Source of the DNA: Okeania sp. SIO2B3
GTDB lineage: Bacteria > Cyanobacteriota > Cyanobacteriia > Cyanobacteriales > Microcoleaceae
Length of the DNA: 64,000 nucleotides
NCBI RefSeq assembly: GCF_010672525.1
Contig: NZ_JAAHGH010000007.1
Location: 106,691-170,690, forward strand
Direction: 5' to 3'
The notes below the pieces were generated by a model. The model did no database searches, was not told the DNA's origin, and worked only from the letters and a program-made list of their open reading frames with translations. Position 1 is the stretch's first letter; each line of letters opens with the position of its first letter. Of this stretch, positions 53,936-62,799 are shown in pieces. The position numbers were made by a program, and so were the translations under genes.

Positions 53936-54901
53936 TTACTCCTGCTTAACAACTACTCGATGTTCTTGACTCAACAACAAAACACCAATAGTAACAATAA
54001 CAATACCCAAAATTTGCAAACCATTAATAGTTTCTTGAATAGTTAACCATGCTAAAATTGCTGTAAGACAAGGATTAGTCGCGCCAATAGTTGCAGCAGC
54101 AGTAGCACCTATTAACTTAATTCCATAATTAAACATTAAATGACCGCTCAAAGTACAGATCGCTGACAGGAAACCACCCACCCACATAGGAGTCCAGTTA
54201 AGGTCAGCATAGTCTCCCTGCCAAATTAATAAACTTGTAGCAGATAACCCTAAAGTAGTAGCAAAACTAATCCAAGTAAAGGGAACTGGATGCATAGTTT
54301 CAAAACTTTTTTGTGCATTTACAGTATAGAGAGCATAAGCAAGTCCGGCAGCAATGCCAAAAATTACTCCTATTCCGTTGTAACTATCAGATGTTGTCTG
54401 AGTATAAGGAATAGTCAAAAAAGTACCAACTAACACAACTACCATTACTATCCAGCGAAACCTTGTAGGGGGAATACCCAAAAATGCCCAAGAAAATAGG
54501 GAAGTGAATATTGGGTAAGTAAAAAACAGAGTTAAAGCAATTCCAGTTTCGATTAAACCGATAGAGATAAAAAGTAGTGCTAAGAATAGAAACATTAATG
54601 CTCCACCAAGGAGCGATCGCCTCAATATAGGACGCGCTTCATTATTTCCTAATGCTCGAATATCTTGCCAGGTTAGCGGGTAAAGTTTTGTCGCGAAGGA
54701 TGCCATTAATGGAACTACTAATACCATCCGCATAAACATTAGTAGAAAAGAATTTTGTAGGGTAGGAATGACAAATCCTCCTGTCTGAAAAATTCCCAAA
54801 ATTTTCTGTTCATTGAAGAGAATTCTGACTATTACATTTTGGAAACAAAAACAGAATGATGCGAGTAAAACAATGATAAAACCAAACATAAATAATACCA
54901 A
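53936..54901 (-). CDS. EamA/DMT-family membrane transporter
   Basis: Ten-segment drug/metabolite transporter, 321 aa, with the EamA duplication: first half from FIIVLLASFCFCFQNVIVRI, second half from YNGIGVIFGIAAGLAYALYT with GATAAATIGATNPCLTAILA near the end. Probably exports a metabolite; substrate unknown. The frame starts MVLFMFGFII; ATG 54901 or MFGFII four codons later are both possible. Confidence 0.82.
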   Translation of the reverse strand: MVLFMFGFIIVLLASFCFCFQNVIVRILFNEQKILGIFQTGGFVIPTLQNSFLLMFMRMVLVVPLMASFATKLYPLTWQDIRALGNNEARPILRRSLLGGALMFLFLALLFISIGLIETGIALTLFFTYPIFTSLFSWAFLGIPPTRFRWIVMVVVLVGTFLTIPYTQTTSDSYNGIGVIFGIAAGLAYALYTVNAQKSFETMHPVPFTWISFATTLGLSATSLLIWQGDYADLNWTPMWVGGFLSAICTLSGHLMFNYGIKLIGATAAATIGATNPCLTAILAWLTIQETINGLQILGIVIVTIGVLLLSQEHRVVVKQE

Positions 54902-54943
54902 TTCCCAATGCTATCGTTCTTTCATTATTCCGCAATTGATAAT

Positions 54944-55201
54944 CTAAACTTTCTCAAAGATAGAGTTAAAATTTAAAAGTTTTTGCTTGAGGAGTAAGCA
55001 TTTACGTTGTATTTTGTCGTCAAGAGATATGTGTCCTGTTCTGTCGAGTACATAATAATATTCTGTGGTCTTTTTGTGATAATGCTTTTCTGCTTTATCT
55101 ACTATAATATGTACCAGTTTAGCTGTTCCTTCTGATAAAAGTTTTCTAATAGTATCACAATGTCTTCTGACCTGGGGAATATTATCACTATAAAGTATCA
55201 T
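54944..55201 (-). CDS. Truncated cupin-domain protein
   Basis: 85 aa. IIVDKAEKHYHKKTTEYYYVLDRTGHISLDD holds cupin motif 1 (HxH then E then G), but motif 2 with the second metal His is missing: after DDKIQ the sequence is unrelated (RKCLLLKQKLLNFNSIFEKV). Probably a cupin gene cut short by rearrangement. The N-terminal part (MILYSDNIPQVRRHCDTIRK) looks normal. Located just downstream of the Gfo/Idh gene in the same direction. Confidence 0.6.
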   Translation of the reverse strand: MILYSDNIPQVRRHCDTIRKLLSEGTAKLVHIIVDKAEKHYHKKTTEYYYVLDRTGHISLDDKIQRKCLLLKQKLLNFNSIFEKV

Positions 55202-55322
55202 TTTATTTCAAACCTCCATTATTTTAGTGTTTACTTTCATTTTTTTTACTAATAGATATCTCCAGAAATTATACATATAGATTAGATCATTTTTTGTGTC
55301 TTTTTTCATAAATTTTATTCCC

Positions 55323-55358
55323 TGTTGTCTGTTGCCTGTTGCCTGTTGCCTGTTGCCT
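55323..55358. repeat. STRR heptamer array (CTGTTGC)n
   Basis: Five units of CTGTTG(C/T), the complement-type partner of the CAACAGG array at 2873-2903. Confidence 0.85.
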
Positions 55359-55394
55359 ACTTCTGCAAAAAATCTATTCTTTTTCACCAGATGT

Positions 55395-56504
55395 CTAATG
55401 CCATAAATTCATAATTTCTACTATTTGAATAGCTGTTCTTGCGGAACAAGGATTATTTCTTTTTCCCTGAAAATATTCTACGGCATTTTTCATGGATATA
55501 CCCATTGTATCATCAGCTATAGAGGAAATAATTTTTTGTACAATGCCATCCTGACAAATTACAACTCTTCCTTCTCCCCGGTTTTCACCAAAAATTGGTT
55601 CATAAAATCCAGCTACAGTTATCCCCTGGTTATGGTCTTCTATAGCTAATACACGATACCGAAAATTGTCCTCTTTAGGAGGTTTATCAAAGTATCTTAG
55701 AGAGTATCCTGGATAAAAATATTTTATCTTTCCTACCATAGAAGTATATAAAACAACTTCTGCACCATTAACTGCCGTATAATGTTTTTCTACCATTCCT
55801 TGCTTAGGCAAAAAATATTTTTTATCATTAATATTTATATCTATATCTTGATAAAATATCTTTCCTACTTTTTGAGGAAAATATTCTTTTCCCAAAGTCA
55901 TAACATTTACAACTATATGTGAACCTTCATAGCCAAAAGCATAAAGTTTATCATCTAAAAATCGACCATTAATAAAATCATTTATTCTATTTTTAGTCAT
56001 CTCTGAGACAACTCTATGGGGGGTAACTTTCAGAGATATAATTAGTTCTTTAACCTTCTGAGTTACTAATGATGCTATATAGTTTTCATTAACAACCAGC
56101 TTTCCTTTAAATTCCTTCAATAACTCACACAAGATTTGAATATCTTCATAATTGCAGATAGGTTTTTCTACAAGAAGATTAGCCTCATTATCAATTTTTA
56201 TAATATTTCTAATAACTTCAAGATGAGTATCAGTAGGAGAACAAATATCCCAGAATAGAGGGCGTATTTCTGCTGCTTGTTCTAAGGATGAAAATATATT
56301 TATTCCTCTCTTGAGTGCCTCTTGTTGTTTAACTAAATTTGGATCGATAATTCCTAAAGTATGAATTCCAATATTGCTTAATTTTTTTTCATGCCATAAA
56401 GCTACATTTCCATTACCTACACGCACACATCCAAATAAATCTGACTTTCTATCTAAAAGATGAGAAAATTGATTAGTCCTAGTTAGTAGTTGCATATTTT
56501 TCAA
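55395..56504 (-). CDS. Gfo/Idh/MocA-family oxidoreductase
   Basis: NAD(P)-dependent sugar or cofactor-type oxidoreductase, 369 aa. N-terminal Rossmann part with VRVGNGNVALWHEKKL (a modified GxGxx motif), DICSPTDTHLEVI (the SPT/NxxH motif) and LLVEKPICN, the EKP signature of the family (about residues 112-120). The C-terminal beta domain has YAFGYEGSHIVVNVM with the usual His. The nucleotide motif GNGNVA is not the textbook GxGxxG, so cofactor binding may differ. Next to a cupin fragment and in a region of glycan-type genes, a role in sugar modification is possible (inference). Confidence 0.72.
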   Translation of the reverse strand: MKNMQLLTRTNQFSHLLDRKSDLFGCVRVGNGNVALWHEKKLSNIGIHTLGIIDPNLVKQQEALKRGINIFSSLEQAAEIRPLFWDICSPTDTHLEVIRNIIKIDNEANLLVEKPICNYEDIQILCELLKEFKGKLVVNENYIASLVTQKVKELIISLKVTPHRVVSEMTKNRINDFINGRFLDDKLYAFGYEGSHIVVNVMTLGKEYFPQKVGKIFYQDIDININDKKYFLPKQGMVEKHYTAVNGAEVVLYTSMVGKIKYFYPGYSLRYFDKPPKEDNFRYRVLAIEDHNQGITVAGFYEPIFGENRGEGRVVICQDGIVQKIISSIADDTMGISMKNAVEYFQGKRNNPCSARTAIQIVEIMNLWH

Positions 56505-56912
56505 AGCTTTTAAAGCTCGATATATTTTTCCTGTTAGTTATTTACGTTTTTAGGTTTATGGACGATCAGTATTGATCGCTTAATTTTGAAGATAAATAAT
56601 GTAGAGTCTTGTCTACATAGATAGTTTGGAAAAGCTTGAGTCTTATGTATCTTTATATATTATGAGTTAGCAAAGAAACAATTCATTTGTGACAACTGAT
56701 AACTGAAATGACAGAGGTACAAATCTAAAGACAACCTCCTAGAAAATACGGGATTACTAAATCAAGGGATTAAATATAAATTTAGTCAAATATAAAATGC
56801 TTTTCTGTTAGTAGTTAAGCAATTACTATAAATGAATATAACATAGTAAAAATATGGCTGAAGCAAGCTATAAGCAAGGCACACTTTGAATCTACACCGT
56901 TACTACAAAATC
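56505..56912. other. Intergenic region
   Basis: Divergent promoters would lie here. AT-rich, with AACTGATAACTGAAATGACAG (56694), which also occurs just before the lipoprotein gene at 44300-44326. No TIR pair found. Confidence 0.5.
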
Positions 56913-59189
56913 ATGTACATCCAAAATCTTAAACAAATCTTAATCCCATCAAATACCCCAAAAACAAATCAGAAAATATTCTGGCTAATTCTCAGTTTAA
57001 CCTTCGCAACAATATATAGTTTACTGGCACTTAAACAAGCATTTAGTGGAGAATATATTGTGCAAGATGATGCAAGACAGCACGTTTTTTGGATGCGTCG
57101 TTTTTTAGACCCAGAATTATTTCCTAATGATTTAATTGCCAATTATTTTCAGTCTGTTGCACCATGGGGTTATAAAACTTTCTATTGGCTATTTTCCCAA
57201 GTAGGAATAGACCCAATATTCCTGAATAAATTATTACCATTACCTTTAAGTTTAATAACTGCTGCCTACTGTTTTGGAATTTGTTTTCAGATATTGCCCA
57301 TACCTTTTGCTGCTTTTATTGCCTCAGTATTATTAAGTCAAAATATCTGGCTTCAAGATGATATAGCTTCTGGCACACCGAGAGCTTTTTTATATCCTCT
57401 ATTTCTGGCAGTTTTATACTATTTATTACGCCAATCATTAGTTCCATTTTTAGTAGCGATCGCTCTGTTGGGATTATTTTATCCGCAATACGTTATCCTG
57501 ACTGCTTTGATTTTAATTATCAGACTTTTAAATTGGGAAAAAAGGCGGTTTTGTCTGAGCAAAAATCCACAGGATTATCTATTTAGTGGAGTGGGTTTAG
57601 GATTAAGTTTGTTGGTGATTTTATTTTATGCTTTAAATTCTAGTAATTATGAACCTGTAATTACAGCAGCTCAAGCAAGAATTTTGCCAGAGTTTGGCGA
57701 AGCTGGTAGAAGTGTTTTTTTCTTACAAAATTCTTGGGATTTTTTCATCTTCGGCGGTCGTAGCGGCATTTTACCTCAACAATTATTTCTGCCTCACATA
57801 TTAATACTTGGATTATTTTTGCCAATACTTTTTCAGAAGGAAGAAGGAAGAGGGAAGAGGGAAGAAGGAAGTAAGAAGAAGGAAGAAGAAGAAATTTATA
57901 ACTTTGATAGGGCAAGAATTTTTCTCAGAAGACTAACTCCAACTTTCAAGAAGGAAGAAGGAGGAAGTAACAAGCAACAAGATAAAATTCATAACTTTGA
58001 TGAGGCAAGAATTTTTCTCAGAAGACTAACTCCAACTTTCAAGAAGGAAGAAGGAGGAAGTAACAAGCAACAAGATAAAATTCATAACTTTGATGAGGCA
58101 AAAACTTTTCTCAGAAGACTAACTCCAACTTTCAAGAAGGAAGAAGGAGGAAGTAACAAGCAACAAGATAAAATTCATAACTTTGATGGGGCAAGAATTT
58201 TTCTCAGAAGACTAACTCCAACTTTCAAGAAGGAAGAAGGAGGAAGTAACAAGCAACAAGATAAAATTCATAACTTTGATGGGGCAAGAATTTTTCTCAG
58301 AAGACTAACTCCAACTTTCAAGAAGGAAGAAGGAGGAAGTAACAAGCAACAAGATAAAATTCATAACTTTGATGAGGCAAAAACTTTTCTCAGAAGATTA
58401 CCTTTAATTAAACAAATAACACCGAATATTAAATTGTTAGTTCAGATTTTTTTTGCTGGTGTAGTTTTATTCGTGGCAGCTCATCTTTTATTATTCAAAT
58501 TACATTTACCAAGTCGCTACACAAATCATAGTTTTCGGATAATTTTAGCTATAGCAACTGCCGTTGTTTTGTGCATAATTTTAGATGCGGTCTTTCAATG
58601 GGTAAATAAACAGCCATCCGACAAAAGTAGAAGAGTTGCAGGATTAATTTTTATCGGATTTTTAGGGATTTTATTTATTGGTAATTTTAGCTTGTGGAAA
58701 AATTTTTCTGACCTTGATTATCAAAAAGGTAAATCTCCAGAAGTTTATCAATTTTTTGCTCAACAACCAAAATATATTCTCATTGCTTCTCTCTCAGAAG
58801 AGGCGAATTATATTCCTACATTTTCTCAACGTTCGGTATTGTTTGCCTGGGAATATGCCATTCCTTATCATCTCGGTTATTACAATCAAATTAAACAACG
58901 AGCTACAGAATTTATTTTTGCTCAGTATCATTCAGATATTCAATTTATTCAGAATTTTATCAATACTTATGAAACAGATTTTTTAATCTTAGACCGTCAA
59001 GCATTTATGCCAGAATATGTTCTGAAAAATCGTTGGTTGAGACAGTGGTATCATCAAATGGGAAATCAGATTGGAATTAACCTCCAAAATGGAACTATTC
59101 CTGCTATATTTGGCACTATAGATAAATGTTCAGTTTTAGAAACAGAAAATTTATGGGTTTTGGAAGCAGACTGTATTTTGAATGAATAA
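56913..59189 (+). CDS. GT-C-like multispanning membrane protein with a coding minisatellite
   Basis: Unknown membrane protein, 758 aa from ATG 56913 (MYIQNLKQILIPSN); an in-frame TTG at 56886 is possible. It has about ten hydrophobic segments. The first outer loop contains YIVQDDARQHVFWMRRFLDP, an acidic pair as in GT-C glycosyltransferases. Between segments at about residues 310-325 and 520-540 lies a tandem array of a 31-residue unit (KKEEGGSNKQQDKIHNFDEA then RIFLRRLTPTF), one degenerate plus five near-perfect copies. Without the array the protein would be about 570 aa. The C-terminal soluble part (PKYILIASLSEEANYIPTFS) resembles the end of the protein at 60248-61906. Confidence 0.7.
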   Translation: MYIQNLKQILIPSNTPKTNQKIFWLILSLTFATIYSLLALKQAFSGEYIVQDDARQHVFWMRRFLDPELFPNDLIANYFQSVAPWGYKTFYWLFSQVGIDPIFLNKLLPLPLSLITAAYCFGICFQILPIPFAAFIASVLLSQNIWLQDDIASGTPRAFLYPLFLAVLYYLLRQSLVPFLVAIALLGLFYPQYVILTALILIIRLLNWEKRRFCLSKNPQDYLFSGVGLGLSLLVILFYALNSSNYEPVITAAQARILPEFGEAGRSVFFLQNSWDFFIFGGRSGILPQQLFLPHILILGLFLPILFQKEEGRGKREEGSKKKEEEEIYNFDRARIFLRRLTPTFKKEEGGSNKQQDKIHNFDEARIFLRRLTPTFKKEEGGSNKQQDKIHNFDEAKTFLRRLTPTFKKEEGGSNKQQDKIHNFDGARIFLRRLTPTFKKEEGGSNKQQDKIHNFDGARIFLRRLTPTFKKEEGGSNKQQDKIHNFDEAKTFLRRLPLIKQITPNIKLLVQIFFAGVVLFVAAHLLLFKLHLPSRYTNHSFRIILAIATAVVLCIILDAVFQWVNKQPSDKSRRVAGLIFIGFLGILFIGNFSLWKNFSDLDYQKGKSPEVYQFFAQQPKYILIASLSEEANYIPTFSQRSVLFAWEYAIPYHLGYYNQIKQRATEFIFAQYHSDIQFIQNFINTYETDFLILDRQAFMPEYVLKNRWLRQWYHQMGNQIGINLQNGTIPAIFGTIDKCSVLETENLWVLEADCILNE
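57835..58405 (+). repeat. 93 bp coding tandem repeat
   Basis: Units start at 57948, 58041, 58134, 58227 and 58320 (period exactly 93), preceded by a degenerate unit rich in GGAAGAA heptamers. Variants alternate DEARIF, DEAKTF, DGARIF, DGARIF, DEAKTF. Confidence 0.95.
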
Positions 59190-59454
59190 GTAATATCATG
59201 TCCCCTGGTATCGTTTGTGTAAAACCAAGGGTAAATATCTACAGGAAATTTACCTTGTTTCAAGCTTTTAAGCTTTCTTCCCTCTTCCTTCTTCCTTCTT
59301 GCTTACCGAAAAATTATCGTTATCGAGATTACAGTTTTGCCATTCTTTTGTTAAATTTAAACTCGCTTCTAGCTAACTTATATCTGATTTTTCATCCTTA
59401 TGATAAGGGTAATAAATTTATCTTTTAATTCTCCGGATGCTAGATTTATTATCT
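59190..59454. other. Intergenic region
   Basis: Starts 3 bases after the stop with ATATCATGTCCCC (59193), a family G end; the partner end was not found. (CTTCCTT)n-type heptamers at 59277-59300. Confidence 0.5.
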
Positions 59455-59928
59455 CTAAACACCCAACAATATAGATACCAATAATAATATAGGCAAACTA
59501 ACAAATATAATTCCAAAAAAGCTTACCAAAAAGTGAGGATACTGTAGTATTTTCAGCGACATTTGTTCTGGGTTATTCAGAAAATTATTAATCCGGTCTA
59601 CTTTTTGAGTAGCTACTAATTCGCTGGAAGCAGAAAAAGCATCTTGTATTGGAATTTCATCATATTCAGTCAAAAGAAATACTCCAGATCCACTCTTTTA
59701 TTTATTACCCCTTCGCTTTTTTTTAGCACCTTGAAGCTGTCCTCGAATAATTTCAGTAATACGTTTTCCACGCAAGCCAAAATGAGTAATTTCAAAAGCC
59801 ACTTTTTGCTTTAACTGGAGACGGTTACATTTTAAGGTTGTTATTTCAGAACCAAATATCCAAACTCACCCTAATGGAATGAGTAAAATCACAACTATAA
59901 TTTCATAAATATTAGTTTTTTTTGACAT
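59455..59928 (-). pseudogene. Small membrane protein gene with two in-frame stops
   Basis: One continuous frame of 157 codons from ATG 59928: MSKKTNIYEIIVVILLIPLG, TGA, then VWIFGSEITTLKCNRLQLKQ ... RITEIIRGQLQGAKKKRRGN, TAA, then SGSGVFLLTEYDEIPIQDAF ... FFGIIFVSLPILLLVSILLG. The pattern TLxCNR...GQLQGA and two end membrane segments is that of a cyanobacterial protein of about 150-160 aa of unknown function. No frameshift is needed, only two nonsense codons. Confidence 0.75.
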
Positions 59929-60247
59929 GGCCTATCATCAGATAAATATTTAGCAGATTTCTTTAAAATCATACAAAAATTTATTGCTTGATGAGGTATA
60001 TAGTCCTATATTTTTCGGCAACAGAGATTAAGATTAACTTCTAAATTAATTTACAATATGGTGTCATTTCAGTTATCAGTTATCAGTTGTAAATTTTCTA
60101 GTATTATATTTTTCTATATGGATTCTATATGGATTTAATACCTTATATCTACACAGTGTACATAATTGGTTGGGGTTAATCCCATGGAATGGCAACTTTT
60201 TAGTATCCCCATCCATTTCTTCCTTCTTCCTTCTTCAAAACAATGAA
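59929..60247. other. Intergenic region
   Basis: AT-rich with TTATCAGTTATCAGTTG (60073) and CTTCCTTCTTCCTTCTTC heptamers (60219-60236) just before the next start. No gene. Confidence 0.5.
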
Positions 60248-61906
60248 ATGGTGAAAATTACCACGTTGAAAAATCAAATCCTCAATCCGATAGCTCAAAT
60301 TTTTATCCTAGGCTTAATTTTCGGAATTTCTTATACTCAAGACCCTCTATATACCTCAAATCAACATACTAAATTTTTGCAAGGATTAGCTAAAGCTGAT
60401 TTAGGTTATTTAAACCAAGATTGGTTAGCGAATACACTCGACCCTCTACCTGCTTTTACCTTTTTAGTTCAAGTCACTTATACTTACTTCCATGAAAACT
60501 TTTTCTACTTTTATTACATCCTAATTTTTGGCATCTATATTTACAGTATGCTTGGCATTGCTTCAGTAATTTTCAAAATTAATACTTCCCGACTGAAACT
60601 ACTAATTTATTTTCTCCTCCTCCTGACTATCCACTGTCTACAAATCAGAATATTTGACTTTAAAACTCATGTACATCTACACTATGGTTTAGCCGAACAA
60701 TATATTCTCGGTGACTATTTTCAACCCTGTACATTTGGGGTATTAATTATCTTTTCTATCTATGCCTTTCTCAGAAAAAAACCTTTTTTAGCAGTCTTAG
60801 CTTTAGGAATAGCTGCAACTTTTCATCCCACATATCTTCCCAGTGTAGCTTTACTAACTTTAGCTTATACGACCGCCACTTTTAACGAAGTCAGAAGTCA
60901 GAAGTCAGAAGTTAAAAGTTATTTTTGTAACGGGAATTTGAGCAAGCTTCCAAAAATATTTCGCCTTAAAAGGCAGGGTTTTAGACACAATTATTTTGAT
61001 AAAAATGAAAATAATCTCAAAAAATCATTATTAATAGGTGTCGTTTCATTTATCTTTGTCTTACCAGTAGTCAGTTATATGACTATTACTTTTAGACCCA
61101 CATCTCCAGAGCTTTTTCAAATTTCTGAAAGTTTACTTGTCAATCGAATTCCTCATCATTCCTTCCCGGATATTTGGTTAACTGAACCTGCCGCCCCAAT
61201 TCAAATCTTAATAGTAGCGATCGCTCTCTATCTTCTCCGCAAAACTCGATTATTTTTTATCTTATTTTTTCCCTTTGCTGCAGCAACTATTCTGACAATA
61301 ATTCAAATAATTTCTGTCAGTAATACTCTGGCGTTTCTTACCCCTTGGCGAGTATCCGCTTTTTTAGTTCCGATTTCTACTTGTATGATAAGTGCCTATA
61401 TTGTGACTGTTATTTTTGATAGATATTATCCCCAGATTCTGAAATACAAAAAAATACTTGAAATTAGCACTTTAGTAGGAATATATCTTTTCATCTTGTC
61501 AGGAGTCGGAATACAACTAGAAAAGCTAACTATTAATCAAAAAGATACGCCAATTATTATGGAATATGTCAAAGAAAATAAACAGGTGGGAGATATATAT
61601 TTAGTTCCTTACGCTTCTGGGAAATTCGTTGATTTTAGAATTGCTACAGGTGCGCCAATTTTGATTAATCTTAAATCTCATCCCTACAAAGATACAGAAG
61701 TTATTGAATGGCACAATAGATTATTAATGGCACAGCAATTTTATGATAATTCTGCTATAGCTAAATGTCAGGCTTTGCAAAATTTAATTGATAAATATCA
61801 GATAACTCATATAATTATTGAAAATGATGATTCTATTCAATGTTCAGGAGTAGAAAAAACTTATATAGATAATTTATATAAAATGTATCAAGTTATTGCA
61901 GAATAG
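60248..61906 (+). CDS. GT-C-like multispanning membrane protein with an inserted repeat
   Basis: Unknown membrane protein, 552 aa from ATG 60248 (MVKITTLKNQILNP); the frame extends 26 codons upstream through a heptamer array, which looks non-coding. About ten hydrophobic segments. The first outer loop reads DPLYTSNQHTKFLQGLAKAD, and the C-terminal soluble domain begins MEYVKENKQVGDIYLVPYAS. Residues about 214-252 (VRSQKSEVKSYFCNGNLSKL and following) are encoded by a family H element and fall in a loop between membrane segments; the frame is kept. Related in layout to the protein at 56913-59189. Confidence 0.7.
   Translation: MVKITTLKNQILNPIAQIFILGLIFGISYTQDPLYTSNQHTKFLQGLAKADLGYLNQDWLANTLDPLPAFTFLVQVTYTYFHENFFYFYYILIFGIYIYSMLGIASVIFKINTSRLKLLIYFLLLLTIHCLQIRIFDFKTHVHLHYGLAEQYILGDYFQPCTFGVLIIFSIYAFLRKKPFLAVLALGIAATFHPTYLPSVALLTLAYTTATFNEVRSQKSEVKSYFCNGNLSKLPKIFRLKRQGFRHNYFDKNENNLKKSLLIGVVSFIFVLPVVSYMTITFRPTSPELFQISESLLVNRIPHHSFPDIWLTEPAAPIQILIVAIALYLLRKTRLFFILFFPFAAATILTIIQIISVSNTLAFLTPWRVSAFLVPISTCMISAYIVTVIFDRYYPQILKYKKILEISTLVGIYLFILSGVGIQLEKLTINQKDTPIIMEYVKENKQVGDIYLVPYASGKFVDFRIATGAPILINLKSHPYKDTEVIEWHNRLLMAQQFYDNSAIAKCQALQNLIDKYQITHIIIENDDSIQCSGVEKTYIDNLYKMYQVIAE
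60887..61001 (+). mobile_element. Repeat element, family H copy 2, in frame inside a gene
   Basis: AACGAAGTCAGAAGTCAG heptamers, AAAAGTTATTTTTGTAACGG, TTTGAGCAAGCTTCCAAAAA, CGCCTTAAAAGGCAGGGTTT and ATTATTTTGAT: the same blocks as 37921-38085, lacking the R insertion. Confidence 0.85.
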
Positions 61907-62235
61907 CTACTATTGAAAAATTTTGTTTCCCTTCTTCCTTAGAAGGAAAAAGCAAGAAGCAAGAAGCAAGAAGGAAAAAAGAAAAAGTGAATGGGGACTC
62001 AAATCCCAACCAATTGTAAACACCCTGTAGACGGCGGGGTATTAAACCCAAAATAAAAAGAGAAACAGCTACCATTGACAAAATAATCCCTATTTGATAA
62101 TTTTCAAAAAAATTACTAACCAAAAAATGCTGAAAAGGGTCTAGATTAATCTAGGGAAAGCAAAAAAAAAGAATTATTTCCAGACAAAAAGTACAAGAAA
62201 TCAGGCATAGTTCATAAATTCATAAAAATCATCAT
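61907..62235. other. Intergenic region
   Basis: AGCAAGA heptamers (61952-61975), then ACCAATTGTAAACACCCTG and TAGACGGCGGGGTATTAAAC, matching 32143-32205. Frames here are open only through repeats. Confidence 0.55.
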
Positions 62236-62275
62236 CACTACCCTTTCCTTGAGTATTGAATTGGAGGTTTGAGTT

Positions 62276-62518
62276 ATGAAAAAGCAGATTTTCAAGAACA
62301 GTATTGCAGAGTCAACTTTGTTGAAGCTTTCTCAAATTGATTTGGTGGAAATTCCCAATCAAATAGAGGTTTGTGTTATGAAAAAGCAGATTTTCAAGAA
62401 CAGTATTGCAGAGTCAACTTTGTTGAAGCTTTCTCAAATTGATTTGGTGGAAATTCCCAATCAAATTGAACCTAAAATCTACGACTTACCACCTTCTTTA
62501 ATGCTACCCTTTCCTTGA
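62276..62518 (+). CDS. Small ORF, fused double copy
   Basis: 80 codons: one copy of the peptide MKKQIFKNSIAESTLLKLSQ-IDLVEIPNQIE, three linker residues (VCV), then a full second copy ending DLPPSLMLPFP. GGAGG lies 8 bases before the ATG. The second copy could also start at its own ATG 62378. Function unknown. Confidence 0.55.
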   Translation: MKKQIFKNSIAESTLLKLSQIDLVEIPNQIEVCVMKKQIFKNSIAESTLLKLSQIDLVEIPNQIEPKIYDLPPSLMLPFP

Positions 62519-62541
62519 GTATTCAATTGGAGGTTTGTGTT

Positions 62542-62682
62542 ATGAAAAAGCAGATTTTCAAGAACAGTATTGCAGAGTCAACTTTGTTGAAGCTTTCTCA
62601 AATTGATTTGGTGGAAATTCCCAATCAAATTGAACCTAAAATCTACGACTTACCACCTTCTTTAATGCTACCCTTTCCTTGA
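62542..62682 (+). CDS. Small ORF, single 46 aa copy
   Basis: MKKQIFKNSIAESTLLKLSQ, IDLVEIPNQIEPKIYDLPPS, LMLPFP. Perfect GGAGG 8 bases upstream. Basic N-terminus, amphipathic middle, Pro-rich hydrophobic end; no signal peptide. Probably the intact form of the unit. I do not recognise it. Confidence 0.55.
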   Translation: MKKQIFKNSIAESTLLKLSQIDLVEIPNQIEPKIYDLPPSLMLPFP

Positions 62683-62705
62683 GTATTCAATTGGAGGTTT
62701 GAGTT

Positions 62706-62780
62706 ATGAAAAAGCAGATTTTCAAGAACAGTATTGCAGAGTCAACTTTGTTGAAGCTTTCTCAAATTGATTTGGTGTAA
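62706..62780 (+). pseudogene. Small ORF copy truncated by nonsense
   Basis: Identical for 24 codons, then GAA has become TAA. A second G-to-T change a few codons on makes another stop. The ribosome site is intact. Confidence 0.55.
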
Positions 62781-62799
62781 ATTCCCAATCAAATTTAAC

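Noticed and set aside
59455-59928. Selenocysteine or programmed readthrough at the TGA codon
   Set aside because: A second, TAA stop lies in the same frame and no recoding hairpin is apparent; simple inactivation is more economical.
61893-62123. Minus-strand frame of 76 codons with hydrophobic stretches
   Set aside because: It runs through heptamer arrays and a repeat shared with 32143-32205; no supported start or family.
62276-62682. Cyanobactin-type precursor peptide
   Set aside because: Only a loose LxxLSxxxL resemblance to the recognition sequence; no protease, cyclodehydratase or prenyltransferase gene in view. Kept as an open idea, not as a call.
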